Source of the DNA: CAZUGH01 sp964619785
GTDB taxonomy: Bacteria > Bacillota > Clostridia > Lachnospirales > Lachnospiraceae
DNA: 31,313 bases
Assembly: GCA_964619785.1 (NCBI GenBank)
Contig: CAZUGH010000019.1
Span: 1 to 31,313 of the forward strand
Direction: 5' to 3'
Part shown: one piece after another, positions 23,522 to 31,216 of the stretch
Layout: every line of letters starts with the position of its first letter
Position numbering within the stretch: position 1 is the first letter of the stretch
Translations under genes and position numbers: made by a program
Notes under the pieces: model-generated
What the model was told of the DNA's origin: nothing
The model's database searches: none
Seen by the model: only the letters and a program-made list of their open reading frames with translations

Positions 23522-25996
23522 TTAACCCTGTTCCTCCAAATAATTCTCAAACTGTTCTTCGCTCATCAAAATCGTTCTAGGCTTGGTTCCTTCTTCTGGT
23601 CCAACAACCCCTGCATCATATAACTGATCCATGATTCTCGCAGCGCGATTGAACCCAACTCGAAAGACTCTCTGTAACATACCAATAGATGCCTTATCCT
23701 TCTCAATGATAAATTTTCCCGCCTCGATAAATAGCTCATCTCTTCCATCATCTGAGCCATTTTTCATGACACCACTACCACTCGCCTGACTCACTTGCGC
23801 AGATTCGATTTGTTCGGAAACTTCCTGATTGTATGTTGGTGTGTCAAATTGACTCTTTAAAAATCCCACAACAGCTTCTACTTCCTTATCTGAAACAAAG
23901 GCACCTTGAACTCGAACTGGCTTTGGATAATCACCAGGTGCAAACAACAGATCTCCATTACCTAGTAATTTCTCCGCTCCACCGCTATCAATAATCGTTC
24001 GCGAATCAATCGCCGATGATACAGACAAAGCAATTCTCGATGGGATATTTGCTTTAATAAGTCCTGTAATAACATTTACCGAAGGGCGTTGTGTTGCCAA
24101 AACAAGGTGAATTCCAGCCGCTCTCGCTAATTGCGCCAAACGACAAACAGCATCTTCTACTTCACCTGGTGCTACCATCATCAAATCAGCAAACTCATCA
24201 ACAATAATAACAATCTGTGGCATACGTGGGAAGTTTTCTTCATCCTTCACTGTCATCTTATCAAGACGCTTATTGTATCCCTTCATATCACGAACGCCAA
24301 CTTCAACAAACTTCTGATAGCGCTTCGTCATCTCATTCACTGCCCAACCCAATGCAGCAGATGCCTTCTTTGGATCCGTTACAACTGGTATCATCAAATG
24401 AGGTATCTCATTATATGGTTGGAATTCAACCTGCTTAGGATCAATTAAAATCAACTTAACTTCATCCGGGTGAGCTTTAAACAAAATACTCATGATCAAG
24501 GTATTAATGCACACTGACTTACCTGATCCAGTAGCACCAGCCACAAGAAGATGAGGCATTTTAGCTATGTCCGTAACAACGGTCTTACCCGAAATATCCT
24601 TACCTACAGCAAATGAAATCTTGGACTTCGCCTTTACAAATTCATTATTTTCTAATAATTCGCGAATCGTAACCATACTCTTATTACGATTTGGAACTTC
24701 AATTCCAACAGCAGCTTTACCTGGTATTGGTGCTTCAATACGAATATCTGTCGCTGCCAAGCTTAACTTAATATCATCTGCCAAACTTGTAATTCTAGAA
24801 ACCTTTACACCTTGTTCTGGAATCAATTCAAATCTAGTGACACTTGGTCCACAACTCACATCACCCATACGAACAAGAACGCCAAAACTCTCCAGCGTCT
24901 TTTGTAATTTTGTTGCAATATCAATCAATTCCTGGTCTGATGTCACTTTAGCATTTGCTTTTGGTAAATTCAATAAATCAAGGGAAGGATATTGATACTC
25001 TACCTCTGACACATGACTTGCAGCCTCATCCATCTCTTTATGTAACTTTTCCGTTTCTTTCTTAGGCAAAGGTGCCACTTTCTTTGGTTTTGGTTCAATA
25101 TTCTTCTCTTCTAAATCTTTCTCCTTACTGCCAAACTTGGTATCAAGTTCTTCTTTATAAACCGGTGGTGCCTGATTCTCAACTTCAGCCGGTCGAATAA
25201 TCGATATAACTGGTTCTTCTACCTTTTTCTCAGTCAATGGTGTTGCTTCCACTATCTCTTTATTCTTACGTTTTCTCGACTTTGCCGGCTTCTTCACTGT
25301 CTCAGTAGAAGCAACTGCAGGAGTCTCTTCCTTTGGGAATGTGTATGCCTGTAGTTTTTTATTTTCTCTTTTCTCTCTGCGTTCCTGGCGCTTTTGTGGG
25401 TCACGTCTGATTGGAACTGGTTCCGCTTGTGGCTTGACCTCTACCTCAAATGCTTCTCTAAGTGAAGCAAAAATCATTCTTCGGGAAAACAGAATAAATA
25501 ACAAAACAATCACAGCAATCATCACAATAATAGAGCCAACTCTTCCTAATGCACTTTCTAGACCATATGAGATAAGCCCACCAAATAGTCCTCCACCGGT
25601 ATGCTCAGCTGCTGATGTATTATAAAATTCCCAGACATGAACAACTTCATCGTCCATTGCCCATTGAAAAATACTCATAAACATTAGGTACATCAATGCC
25701 CCATATAAAATCTTTTGCTTAACAACCTGATTGTCTGGATTCGATAATAAAAACCCCGCACCTACTAGCAATCCGATAGGGAAAAGATAAGCAAGAATAC
25801 CAAACAATCCAAATATAATCTGATTGACAGCATTTCCTGCAACGCCACATAAATTAAAGAAGCTTAACATCATTAAAATACATGCTACTATAATAAAAAC
25901 AAAAGTAATCTCCCTACTAAACGAAGTTGATTTTTGGGGAGATTTCTTCTTGCCTTTTGAATTTTTCACGTTTCTTTTTCTTGTTGCCATTCTCAC
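23522..25996 (-). CDS. ftsK: FtsK/SpoIIIE DNA translocase
   Basis: This protein pumps chromosomal DNA through the septum during division or sporulation. The 824 residues have the usual order: a basic head, four membrane segments in the first 180 residues, a charged linker rich in Lys, Glu and Pro (about 180-340), the RecA-like motor with GATGSGKSVCINTL as Walker A and VIIVDEFADLMM as Walker B, and the C-terminal winged-helix gamma domain (about 750-815, with IGMLQRVFRVGFNRAARIMDQL) that reads DNA polarity signals. The gene name ftsK follows common use; spoIIIE is the sporulation paralogue. Two starts are close: GTG at 25994-25996 and ATG at 25988-25990, both after AAAGGA. It follows tepA by 37 bases. 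Confidence 0.96.
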   Translation of the reverse strand: MRMATRKRNVKNSKGKKKSPQKSTSFSREITFVFIIVACILMMLSFFNLCGVAGNAVNQIIFGLFGILAYLFPIGLLVGAGFLLSNPDNQVVKQKILYGALMYLMFMSIFQWAMDDEVVHVWEFYNTSAAEHTGGGLFGGLISYGLESALGRVGSIIVMIAVIVLLFILFSRRMIFASLREAFEVEVKPQAEPVPIRRDPQKRQERREKRENKKLQAYTFPKEETPAVASTETVKKPAKSRKRKNKEIVEATPLTEKKVEEPVISIIRPAEVENQAPPVYKEELDTKFGSKEKDLEEKNIEPKPKKVAPLPKKETEKLHKEMDEAASHVSEVEYQYPSLDLLNLPKANAKVTSDQELIDIATKLQKTLESFGVLVRMGDVSCGPSVTRFELIPEQGVKVSRITSLADDIKLSLAATDIRIEAPIPGKAAVGIEVPNRNKSMVTIRELLENNEFVKAKSKISFAVGKDISGKTVVTDIAKMPHLLVAGATGSGKSVCINTLIMSILFKAHPDEVKLILIDPKQVEFQPYNEIPHLMIPVVTDPKKASAALGWAVNEMTKRYQKFVEVGVRDMKGYNKRLDKMTVKDEENFPRMPQIVIIVDEFADLMMVAPGEVEDAVCRLAQLARAAGIHLVLATQRPSVNVITGLIKANIPSRIALSVSSAIDSRTIIDSGGAEKLLGNGDLLFAPGDYPKPVRVQGAFVSDKEVEAVVGFLKSQFDTPTYNQEVSEQIESAQVSQASGSGVMKNGSDDGRDELFIEAGKFIIEKDKASIGMLQRVFRVGFNRAARIMDQLYDAGVVGPEEGTKPRTILMSEEQFENYLEEQG

Positions 25997-26033
25997 ACTT
26001 TCCTTTATCTCAATAATATAATTATTATAACCC

Positions 26034-26402
26034 TTAATTATTTTTAATGCAATATCGGAGTTTGTTTAGCGCTTCCTTCATTCCACCGACAGACTGAATC
26101 AAGCCTTCTTCAACGGCTTCTTCTCCGACAATTACGGTTCCTAGATCCTTTGATAACATCTGTGTGTTCATCATCAGTTCTTTAATACGTTCTGCATCCA
26201 TATCACTATGATCGCGAATAAAATTCACAATACGGTNNNNNNNNNNNNNNNNNNNNNNNNNNNNNNNNNNNNNNNNNNNNNNNNNNNNNNNNNNNNNNNN
26301 NNNNNNNNNNNNNNNNNNNNNNNNNNNNNNNNNNNNTGTTAAAAGTTCAATATCTCCTAGTTTACAATTACCATACTCAATTACATCTTCACGATCGCTC
26401 AT
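26034..26402 (-). CDS. tepA: TepA-type Clp-like protease, interrupted by a sequence gap
   Basis: Both ends of the gene are present and its centre is lost in a run of N. The 22 N-terminal residues (MSDREDVIEYGNCKLGDIEL) and about 66 C-terminal residues (RIVNFIRDHSDM, then MLSKDLGTVIVGEEAVEEGLIQSVGG) fit the ClpP-like TepA family, and tepA lies beside ftsK/spoIIIE in many Firmicutes. The catalytic Ser region should be inside the gap, so it cannot be checked. TepA proteins are about 220-250 residues, so more than the 100 N shown is probably missing. The ATG has GGAGG 6 bases upstream. The 66 bases before it show no strong promoter, so it likely shares a transcript with the amidase gene. Confidence 0.75.
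   Translation of the reverse strand: MSDREDVIEYGNCKLGDIELLTXXXXXXXXXXXXXXXXXXXXXXXXXXXXXXXXXXRIVNFIRDHSDMDAERIKELMMNTQMLSKDLGTVIVGEEAVEEGLIQSVGGMKEALNKLRYCIKNN
26237..26336. other. Assembly gap of 100 N inside tepA
   Basis: Exactly 100 N lie between the two coding ends of tepA. The round length suggests a default placeholder, and the family length suggests a true size nearer 400 bases. No repeat is visible on either side to explain the gap. Confidence 0.95.
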
Positions 26403-26468
26403 CTCATACCTCCAAATTCACACCTACTCGTGTATTGTTTGGTACTAGTATGGCAAATCAAACATAAA

Positions 26469-27254
26469 TTATTCAGCTAAGAATCGAGTATAGTCTTCTA
26501 ATTTCAAATCCTCTAAGACAGGAAAATTTCGTCGATATGACATTACCGTTTCTTTATTAATATCCACCATTCGAATCTCTCCTGGGAAAATGGATAGTTC
26601 CTGTCCATCAGGATCTATGACAAGCGAGCTATGATTCGGATAAGTGATTCCATTTCCCTCACCTGCGCGATTCACACCAATCATATAGCATTGATTCTCA
26701 ATCGCTCTTGCACGCAACAAAGTACGCCAATGCTCTTCTCGCTTACTAGGCCAGTTTGCAATTACAATCATGGCATGACACTTTTTTGCCTGTGCAGTAA
26801 AAATAGACGGGAAACGCAAATCATAACATATGTACATTCCAAATGTCATATCGCCCATATCAAATCGCTTCAAATCATGTCCACCTTGATAAAACTCATT
26901 CTCTTTTGCATATGTAAAAGGATGAATCTTTGAGTAATCTGCTTGGATTGTCCCCTTATTAACAATCACAAAATGATTCTCACCCATCCCATTTTCTTCT
27001 TTTGAAATGTAGCCAAAACCTATCCCTATACCATACTTCTCAGATAATTTCTGGAAAAATCGTATTGTTTTGCTGTCTCCCGACTCTTCACCCATTTTCG
27101 ATACATTCATCGTAAAACCAGTTAATGTCGTCTCCGGCAATAGAAGGATGTCAACTCTGTTTCGTGCTGCTTTTTCAACTAATTCCTGTGCATATAACAT
27201 ATTTTTTTGTTTGTCTTCCCATATGGGATTCCATTCCGCTAATCCTATAATCAT
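26469..27254 (-). CDS. Nitrilase-superfamily amidase (omega-amidase-like)
   Basis: The 261-residue protein belongs to the carbon-nitrogen hydrolase superfamily, which cleaves amides or nitriles. The catalytic triad is in place: Glu41 (LLLPETTLTGF), Lys109 (YSKIHPFTYAKE) and Cys143 (GMYICYDLRFPS). The pattern YDLRFP and the size resemble omega-amidases and the metabolite-repair enzyme Nit1, rather than true nitrilases; the exact substrate is inferred and uncertain. The ATG has GGGGAG about 4 bases upstream. It begins only 16 bases after the pnp terminator and I find no promoter there, so it may depend on read-through from pnp or on a promoter inside pnp. It precedes tepA and ftsK. Confidence 0.88.
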   Translation of the reverse strand: MIIGLAEWNPIWEDKQKNMLYAQELVEKAARNRVDILLLPETTLTGFTMNVSKMGEESGDSKTIRFFQKLSEKYGIGIGFGYISKEENGMGENHFVIVNKGTIQADYSKIHPFTYAKENEFYQGGHDLKRFDMGDMTFGMYICYDLRFPSIFTAQAKKCHAMIVIANWPSKREEHWRTLLRARAIENQCYMIGVNRAGEGNGITYPNHSSLVIDPDGQELSIFPGEIRMVDINKETVMSYRRNFPVLEDLKLEDYTRFLAE

Positions 27255-27270
27255 ATATCTCCCCTGTTTT

Positions 27271-27307
27271 AAAAAAGGAGAACCTGATTAACAATCAAGT
27301 CCTCCTT
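27271..27307 (-). terminator. Terminator after pnp
   Basis: On the minus strand a 15-bp stem (arms 27293-27307 and 27275-27289, two G-U pairs) with a 3-base loop is followed by six T. It lies 18 bases after the pnp stop and just before the amidase ribosome site. Confidence 0.85.
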
Positions 27308-27325
27308 GGCATATTCCATATAATT

Positions 27326-29422
27326 CTATGCTTCTTTTGGACATTCTTTCATACTGAAACTAATACGTCCCATCTTGTCTTTACCAAGACAGATAACACG
27401 AACTACATCACCTAATGTAAGAACATCTTCAACATGATTGATACGCTCTTTGGAAATCTGAGAAATATGAACCATTCCTTCTTTTCCTGGAGCGAATTCA
27501 ATAAATGCACCGAATTCTTTAATGCTAATTACTGTACCCTCTAAGATTTGACCTTTTTCAAATTCTGTTGTAATGATTTTAATAGCCTTCAATGCTTCCT
27601 GCATGCTTTCCTTATCCGTACCACATACAGATACAGCGCCTTCATCATTAATATCGATCTTGACACCATATTTTTCAATTAAAGCATTAATCGTCTTACC
27701 ACGCTGTCCAACAACATCACCAATCTTAGCTGGATCAATCTTAATCTGAACAATCTTAGGAGCATAAGCGCTTACTTCTTCTCTTGGTTTGGAGATACAT
27801 GGCTCCATAACTTCATTCAGAATATACATTCTTGCTTCTCTTGTCTGATGAATTGCTTTCTCAACGATCTCACGAGTCAAACCATGAATCTTGATATCCA
27901 TCTGAATTGCTGTGATACCTTCGCTTGTACCAGCTACCTTGAAATCCATGTCGCCAAAGAAATCTTCCAATCCCTGAATATCTGTAAGGATTGTATAATC
28001 AGTATCTGAATCACCTGTTACAAGTCCTACGGAGATACCTGCAACCATACGTTTCAAAGGTACACCAGCTGCCATCAATGATAAAGTTGATGAGCAGATA
28101 CTGCCCTGAGATGTAGAACCATTTGACTCAAGAATCTCAGAAACGGTACGAATTGCATATGGGAATTCGTCAACACTTGGAATAACTGGAACTAATGCTC
28201 TCTCAGCTAATGCTCCATGTCCAATCTCACGACGTCCTGGTCCACGAGATGGTCTCGTCTCTCCTACAGAGTAAGATGGGAAATTGTAATGATGCATATA
28301 TCTCTTAGTTGTTTCATTCGAATCAATTCCGTCTAACTTCTGAATCTCAGCCATTGGTCCTAAGGTAGTAATATTCAGAACCTGTGTCTGTCCACGCTTG
28401 AACATACCAGAACCATGAGTTCTAGGTAAAACATCAATCTCTGCAGAAAGTGGACGAATCTGAGTCATCTCACGTCCATCCGGACGCTTACCATCACGTA
28501 AAATCATCTTACGTACTGTCTTCTTCTGGAATTTATAAACAGCTTCATCAATATGAGAAACCCATTCTGGATGAGTCTCCTCATACTGTGCTTCTAACTT
28601 CTCTTTAATCTCACGAATATTTGCTTCACGAATCTGCTTAACATCAGTAAATACTGCATGCTCCATTGCTTCTGGAGTAATGAAATTGACCATATCTTCA
28701 TACATATCTTCTGGTGTATCAAAATGCTCATATTCATGCTTTGCTTTACCACACTCAGCAACAATCTTATTGAAGAATTCAATAATTGACTGATTCACTT
28801 CATGTGCTTTATAAATTGCTTCAATCATAACATCTTCTTTAACTTCGTTAGCACCAGCTTCAATCATGATTACTTTTTCACTTGTAGAAGCAACTGTCAG
28901 AGATAAATCAGATACCTGTCTCTGTGCACTCGTTGGGTTAACAACTAATTCACCATCTACTAAACCAATCATTGTTGATGCAGTTGGTCCATCATATGGA
29001 ATATCAGAAATCGCTGCTGCAAGAGCGGAACCTAACATCGCTGCTAATTCTGGACTGCAATCCTGATCTACACAGAGAACTAAGTTCTCAAGTGTAACAT
29101 CGTTACGATAATCCTTAGGGAACATAGGTCTCATAGGACGATCGATAACACGACATGTCAATACAGCATTCTCAGATGGTTTAGACTCTCTCTTGATAAA
29201 ACCACCTGGGATCTTACCAACTGCGTATAACTTCTCATTATACTCTACGCTAAGAGGAAAAAAGTCGATTCCTTCTCTTGGTTTCTCAGATGCAGTTGCC
29301 GTTGATAATACAACCGTATCACCATAGTGCATAAATGCTGCACCATTTGCCTGTGCTGCTACTCTTCCAATATCAACAGAAAGAGTTCTTCCAGCAAGTT
29401 CCATGGAATAAGTCTTGTACAT
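27326..29422 (-). CDS. pnp: Polyribonucleotide nucleotidyltransferase (PNPase)
   Basis: PNPase degrades RNA from the 3' end with phosphate and can add nucleotides in reverse. The 698 residues show two RNase PH-like halves joined by a helical linker, the second with GHGALAERAL and STSQGSICSSTLSLMAAGVP. A KH domain follows (about 553-605, IGDVVGQRGKTINALIEKYG) and a C-terminal S1 domain (about 622-690, LEGTVISIKEFGAFIEF and EGMVHISQIS). AAAGGAG lies 7 bases before the ATG. A promoter at 29539-29547, a structured leader and a terminator at 27271-27307 suggest a single-gene unit. rpsO upstream is the conserved partner in most bacteria. The leader hairpin suggests autoregulation, as in E. coli. 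Confidence 0.98.
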   Translation of the reverse strand: MYKTYSMELAGRTLSVDIGRVAAQANGAAFMHYGDTVVLSTATASEKPREGIDFFPLSVEYNEKLYAVGKIPGGFIKRESKPSENAVLTCRVIDRPMRPMFPKDYRNDVTLENLVLCVDQDCSPELAAMLGSALAAAISDIPYDGPTASTMIGLVDGELVVNPTSAQRQVSDLSLTVASTSEKVIMIEAGANEVKEDVMIEAIYKAHEVNQSIIEFFNKIVAECGKAKHEYEHFDTPEDMYEDMVNFITPEAMEHAVFTDVKQIREANIREIKEKLEAQYEETHPEWVSHIDEAVYKFQKKTVRKMILRDGKRPDGREMTQIRPLSAEIDVLPRTHGSGMFKRGQTQVLNITTLGPMAEIQKLDGIDSNETTKRYMHHYNFPSYSVGETRPSRGPGRREIGHGALAERALVPVIPSVDEFPYAIRTVSEILESNGSTSQGSICSSTLSLMAAGVPLKRMVAGISVGLVTGDSDTDYTILTDIQGLEDFFGDMDFKVAGTSEGITAIQMDIKIHGLTREIVEKAIHQTREARMYILNEVMEPCISKPREEVSAYAPKIVQIKIDPAKIGDVVGQRGKTINALIEKYGVKIDINDEGAVSVCGTDKESMQEALKAIKIITTEFEKGQILEGTVISIKEFGAFIEFAPGKEGMVHISQISKERINHVEDVLTLGDVVRVICLGKDKMGRISFSMKECPKEA

Positions 29423-29450
29423 ATTATTTCTCCTTTAAAATGAATTTCGG

Positions 29451-29523
29451 GGAGATTCCGAAACAACTGAAAAACACACAAAACGTGAATTATATGCTTT
29501 TCAGTAGTCTCGGTAATATCTCC
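29451..29523 (-). promoter_or_regulatory. Long leader hairpin of pnp
   Basis: The untranslated leader of pnp folds into an imperfect hairpin of 73 bases: a 6-bp lower stem (29451-29456 with 29518-29523), an asymmetric internal loop, and an upper stem of 16 positions (29458-29473 with 29498-29513) with one mismatch and one G-U pair, around a 24-base loop. It has no T-run, so it is not a terminator. It begins about 9 bases after the predicted transcription start and ends 28 bases before the ATG. E. coli PNPase controls its own mRNA through such an RNase III-cut hairpin. Confidence 0.7.
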
Positions 29524-29538
29524 ACACACAACAGATTT

Positions 29539-29547
29539 ATTATACCA
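29539..29547 (-). promoter_or_regulatory. Extended -10 promoter of pnp
   Basis: On the minus strand TGG-TATAAT gives a perfect -10 box with the extended TGn motif. No good -35 box is present (TAGCAA at 29562-29567 is weak), as is common for extended -10 promoters. It lies between the rpsO terminator and the leader hairpin, which supports separate transcription of pnp. Confidence 0.65.
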
Positions 29548-29570
29548 CTATCTGTATATGATTGCTAGTA

Positions 29571-29614
29571 AAATTTAAAAATCCCTACTAAAGTCCAAAG
29601 ACCTTAGTAGGGAT
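29571..29614 (-). terminator. Terminator after rpsO
   Basis: On the minus strand a 15-bp stem (arms 29600-29614 and 29581-29595, one G-U pair) with a 4-base loop is followed by TTTTAAATTT. It lies 13 bases after the rpsO stop and separates rpsO from pnp. Confidence 0.9.
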
Positions 29615-29627
29615 AAATCTGACAGAA

Positions 29628-29894
29628 TTACTTTCTCAAACCAAGCTTCTCAATCAGCTGACGATATCCTTCGATATCTTTCTTCTTTAAGTAAGCTAAC
29701 AGTCCACGTCTCTGACCAACCATCTTAAGAAGTCCTCTTCTTGAATGATGATCTTTCTTGTGCTCTTTCAAATGCTCTGTAAGCCTGTTGATTCTTGCTG
29801 TAAGAAGAGCAACCTGAACCTCTGGTGAACCTGTATCTTCTGGTGTTCTACCGTATTTAGCTACGATATCTTTTTTCATTTCTGATGTGATCAT
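29628..29894 (-). CDS. rpsO: 30S ribosomal protein S15 (uS15)
   Basis: S15 binds 16S rRNA early in 30S assembly. The 88-residue protein is of normal length and has the family blocks EVQVALLTARINRLTEHLK, KKDHHSRRGLLKMVGQRR and LLAYLKKKD. The start ATG at 29892-29894 has AGGAGG 8 bases upstream; the frame stays open 22 codons further, but that extension runs through the ribosome site. It lies upstream of pnp, the usual order, with a strong terminator between. S15 often controls its own mRNA through the leader; a possible fold in this leader is described separately. Confidence 0.97.
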   Translation of the reverse strand: MITSEMKKDIVAKYGRTPEDTGSPEVQVALLTARINRLTEHLKEHKKDHHSRRGLLKMVGQRRGLLAYLKKKDIEGYRQLIEKLGLRK

Positions 29895-29980
29895 GTTATG
29901 ATCCTCCTTTAAATTATTATTTAATGCCATATACCAAGGGCTGGTCGGAGTCGTCCACACTCTGAGTACTGGCTATAAAA
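29895..29980 (-). promoter_or_regulatory. rpsO leader, possible S15-binding fold
   Basis: Between the hairpin array and rpsO the minus strand can form three short stems: GCCA with TGGC closing the region, GAGT with ACTC, and CCA with TGG, followed by AGGAGG. This could be a three-way junction of the kind S15 binds in its own mRNA. The stems are only 3-4 bp, so the fold is weakly supported. I found no clear promoter here. Confidence 0.25.
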
Positions 29981-30269
29981 CAAACTTCCAATGAATCAGC
30001 TTCGCTGATTCTATTTCATCTATTCCGCGACTTGTTCGCATTTGTAGAAGTTTGTGTAGCAAACTTCCAATGAATCAGCTTCGCTGATTCTATTTCATCT
30101 ATTCCGCGACTTGTNNNNNNNNNNNNNNNNNNNNNNNNNNNNNNNNNNNNNNNNNNNNNNNNNNNNNNNNNNNNNNNNNNNNNNNNNNNNNNNNNNNNNN
30201 NNNNNNNNNNNNNNAGAAGTTTGTGTAGCAAACTTCCAATGAATCAGCTTCGCTGATTCTATTTCATCT
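29981..30269 (-). repeat. Tandem 79-bp hairpin array after tsf
   Basis: Units of 79 bp repeat from the tsf stop codon toward rpsO: one complete unit at 29981-30059, one cut by the gap (30060-30114), a unit end at 30215-30228 and a 41-bp partial copy at 30229-30269. Each unit holds hairpin a (GAATCAGC, 3-base loop, GCTGATTC, e.g. 30241-30259) and hairpin b (GAAGTTTG, 5-base loop, CAAACTTC, e.g. 30216-30236). The copy next to tsf includes 11 bases of its 3' end, including the stop. No T-run follows. Copy number is unknown because of the gap. Confidence 0.92.
30115..30214. other. Assembly gap of 100 N inside the hairpin array
   Basis: Exactly 100 N interrupt the 79-bp array. The visible ends of the broken unit lack only 10 bases of a full unit, so the true gap should be 10 bases plus a multiple of 79. 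As 100 does not fit, the length is a placeholder and the copy number is unresolved. Confidence 0.95.
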
Positions 30270-31191
30270 GAGCGGCAACTTCTGCTGCGAAGTCTTCCTG
30301 CTTCTTCTCAAGGCCTTCACCTGTCTCAAAACGAACAAACTTAGTAAGTTTAATATCTGTTCCAACAGATTTTGCAACAGCTTCTACATATTTAGCAACT
30401 GTCTCTTTGTTCTCTGCCTTAACATAAACCTGCTCAGTAAGACATACTTCTTTTAATTCTTTATTCAAACGTCCCATAATCATCTTCTCAATGATATTGT
30501 CTGGCTTACCAGCATTCTTAGGGTCATTCTTAGCCTGAGCTAAAAGAACTTCTTTTTCATTCTCTTTGTATTCTTCTGAAACATCATCTGAAGAAAGATA
30601 TTTAGGATTCATTGCTGCGACTTGCATAGCAATGTTCTTCAAGCACTCAACTACTTCTGCTGAATCACTCTGTGTCTGTGCTGCAATCAATACACCAATC
30701 TTACCGCCAGCATGAATATAAGAAACAACGATACCATCTTCCTGAGTTACTTTCTCAAAACGACGAATATTCATGTTCTCACCAATCTTAGCGATCATGT
30801 TCTTTAATGTCTCATCAACAGTAACACTTGAGTCTTTTGCCCATGGCTCAGCAAGAAATGCTTCAATATCTGTTGCTTTTGTACTAGCTGCCTGAGCTGC
30901 TACTTCTGCTACAAAGTTCTGGAACACTTCATTTTTAGCAACAAAGTCTGTCTCAGAGTTAACTTCTACGATTGAAGCAGATTTGCTATCAGCATTTACA
31001 TTTGTAGCAACGATTCCTTCTGCTGCAATTCTTCCAGCCTTCTTAGCTGCTTTAGCAAGTCCATTCTCTCTCAAGAATTCCATTGCTTTATCTAAATCAC
31101 CATCTGTATTTGTAAGTGCCTTCTTACAATCCATCATTCCGGCACCTGACATTTCTCTTAATTCTTTAACCTGTGCTGCTGTAATTGCCAT
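30259..31191 (-). CDS. tsf: Elongation factor Ts
   Basis: EF-Ts regenerates EF-Tu-GTP by ejecting GDP during translation. The 310-residue protein has the N-terminal UBA-like domain (VKELREMSGAGMMDCKKAL and LRENGLAKAAKKAGR), the EF-Tu contact TDFVAKNE and two core subdomains. Its length exceeds the E. coli protein (283), as is usual in clostridia. The ATG has AAAGGA about 10 bases upstream and lies 25 bases after the rpsB stop. The final codons and stop lie inside the first copy of the hairpin array, and I saw no ordinary terminator, so the array takes the place where one would be expected. Confidence 0.97.
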   Translation of the reverse strand: MAITAAQVKELREMSGAGMMDCKKALTNTDGDLDKAMEFLRENGLAKAAKKAGRIAAEGIVATNVNADSKSASIVEVNSETDFVAKNEVFQNFVAEVAAQAASTKATDIEAFLAEPWAKDSSVTVDETLKNMIAKIGENMNIRRFEKVTQEDGIVVSYIHAGGKIGVLIAAQTQSDSAEVVECLKNIAMQVAAMNPKYLSSDDVSEEYKENEKEVLLAQAKNDPKNAGKPDNIIEKMIMGRLNKELKEVCLTEQVYVKAENKETVAKYVEAVAKSVGTDIKLTKFVRFETGEGLEKKQEDFAAEVAAQMK

Positions 31192-31216
31192 CTTTTCAAA
31201 TTCCTTTCCTATTAAA

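Noticed and set aside
24567..24995. A 142-codon plus-strand frame
   Set aside because: It is the antisense shadow of the ftsK motor domain.
29451..29523. A terminator for rpsO
   Set aside because: The hairpin has no T-run, and a strong rpsO terminator already lies at 29571-29614.
30016..30231. A minus-strand frame spanning the N gap
   Set aside because: It is made of the 79-bp array and unknown bases, with no start signal or family match.
29981..30269. CRISPR array
   Set aside because: Whole units are identical with no unique spacers, the period is 79 bp and no cas genes are near.
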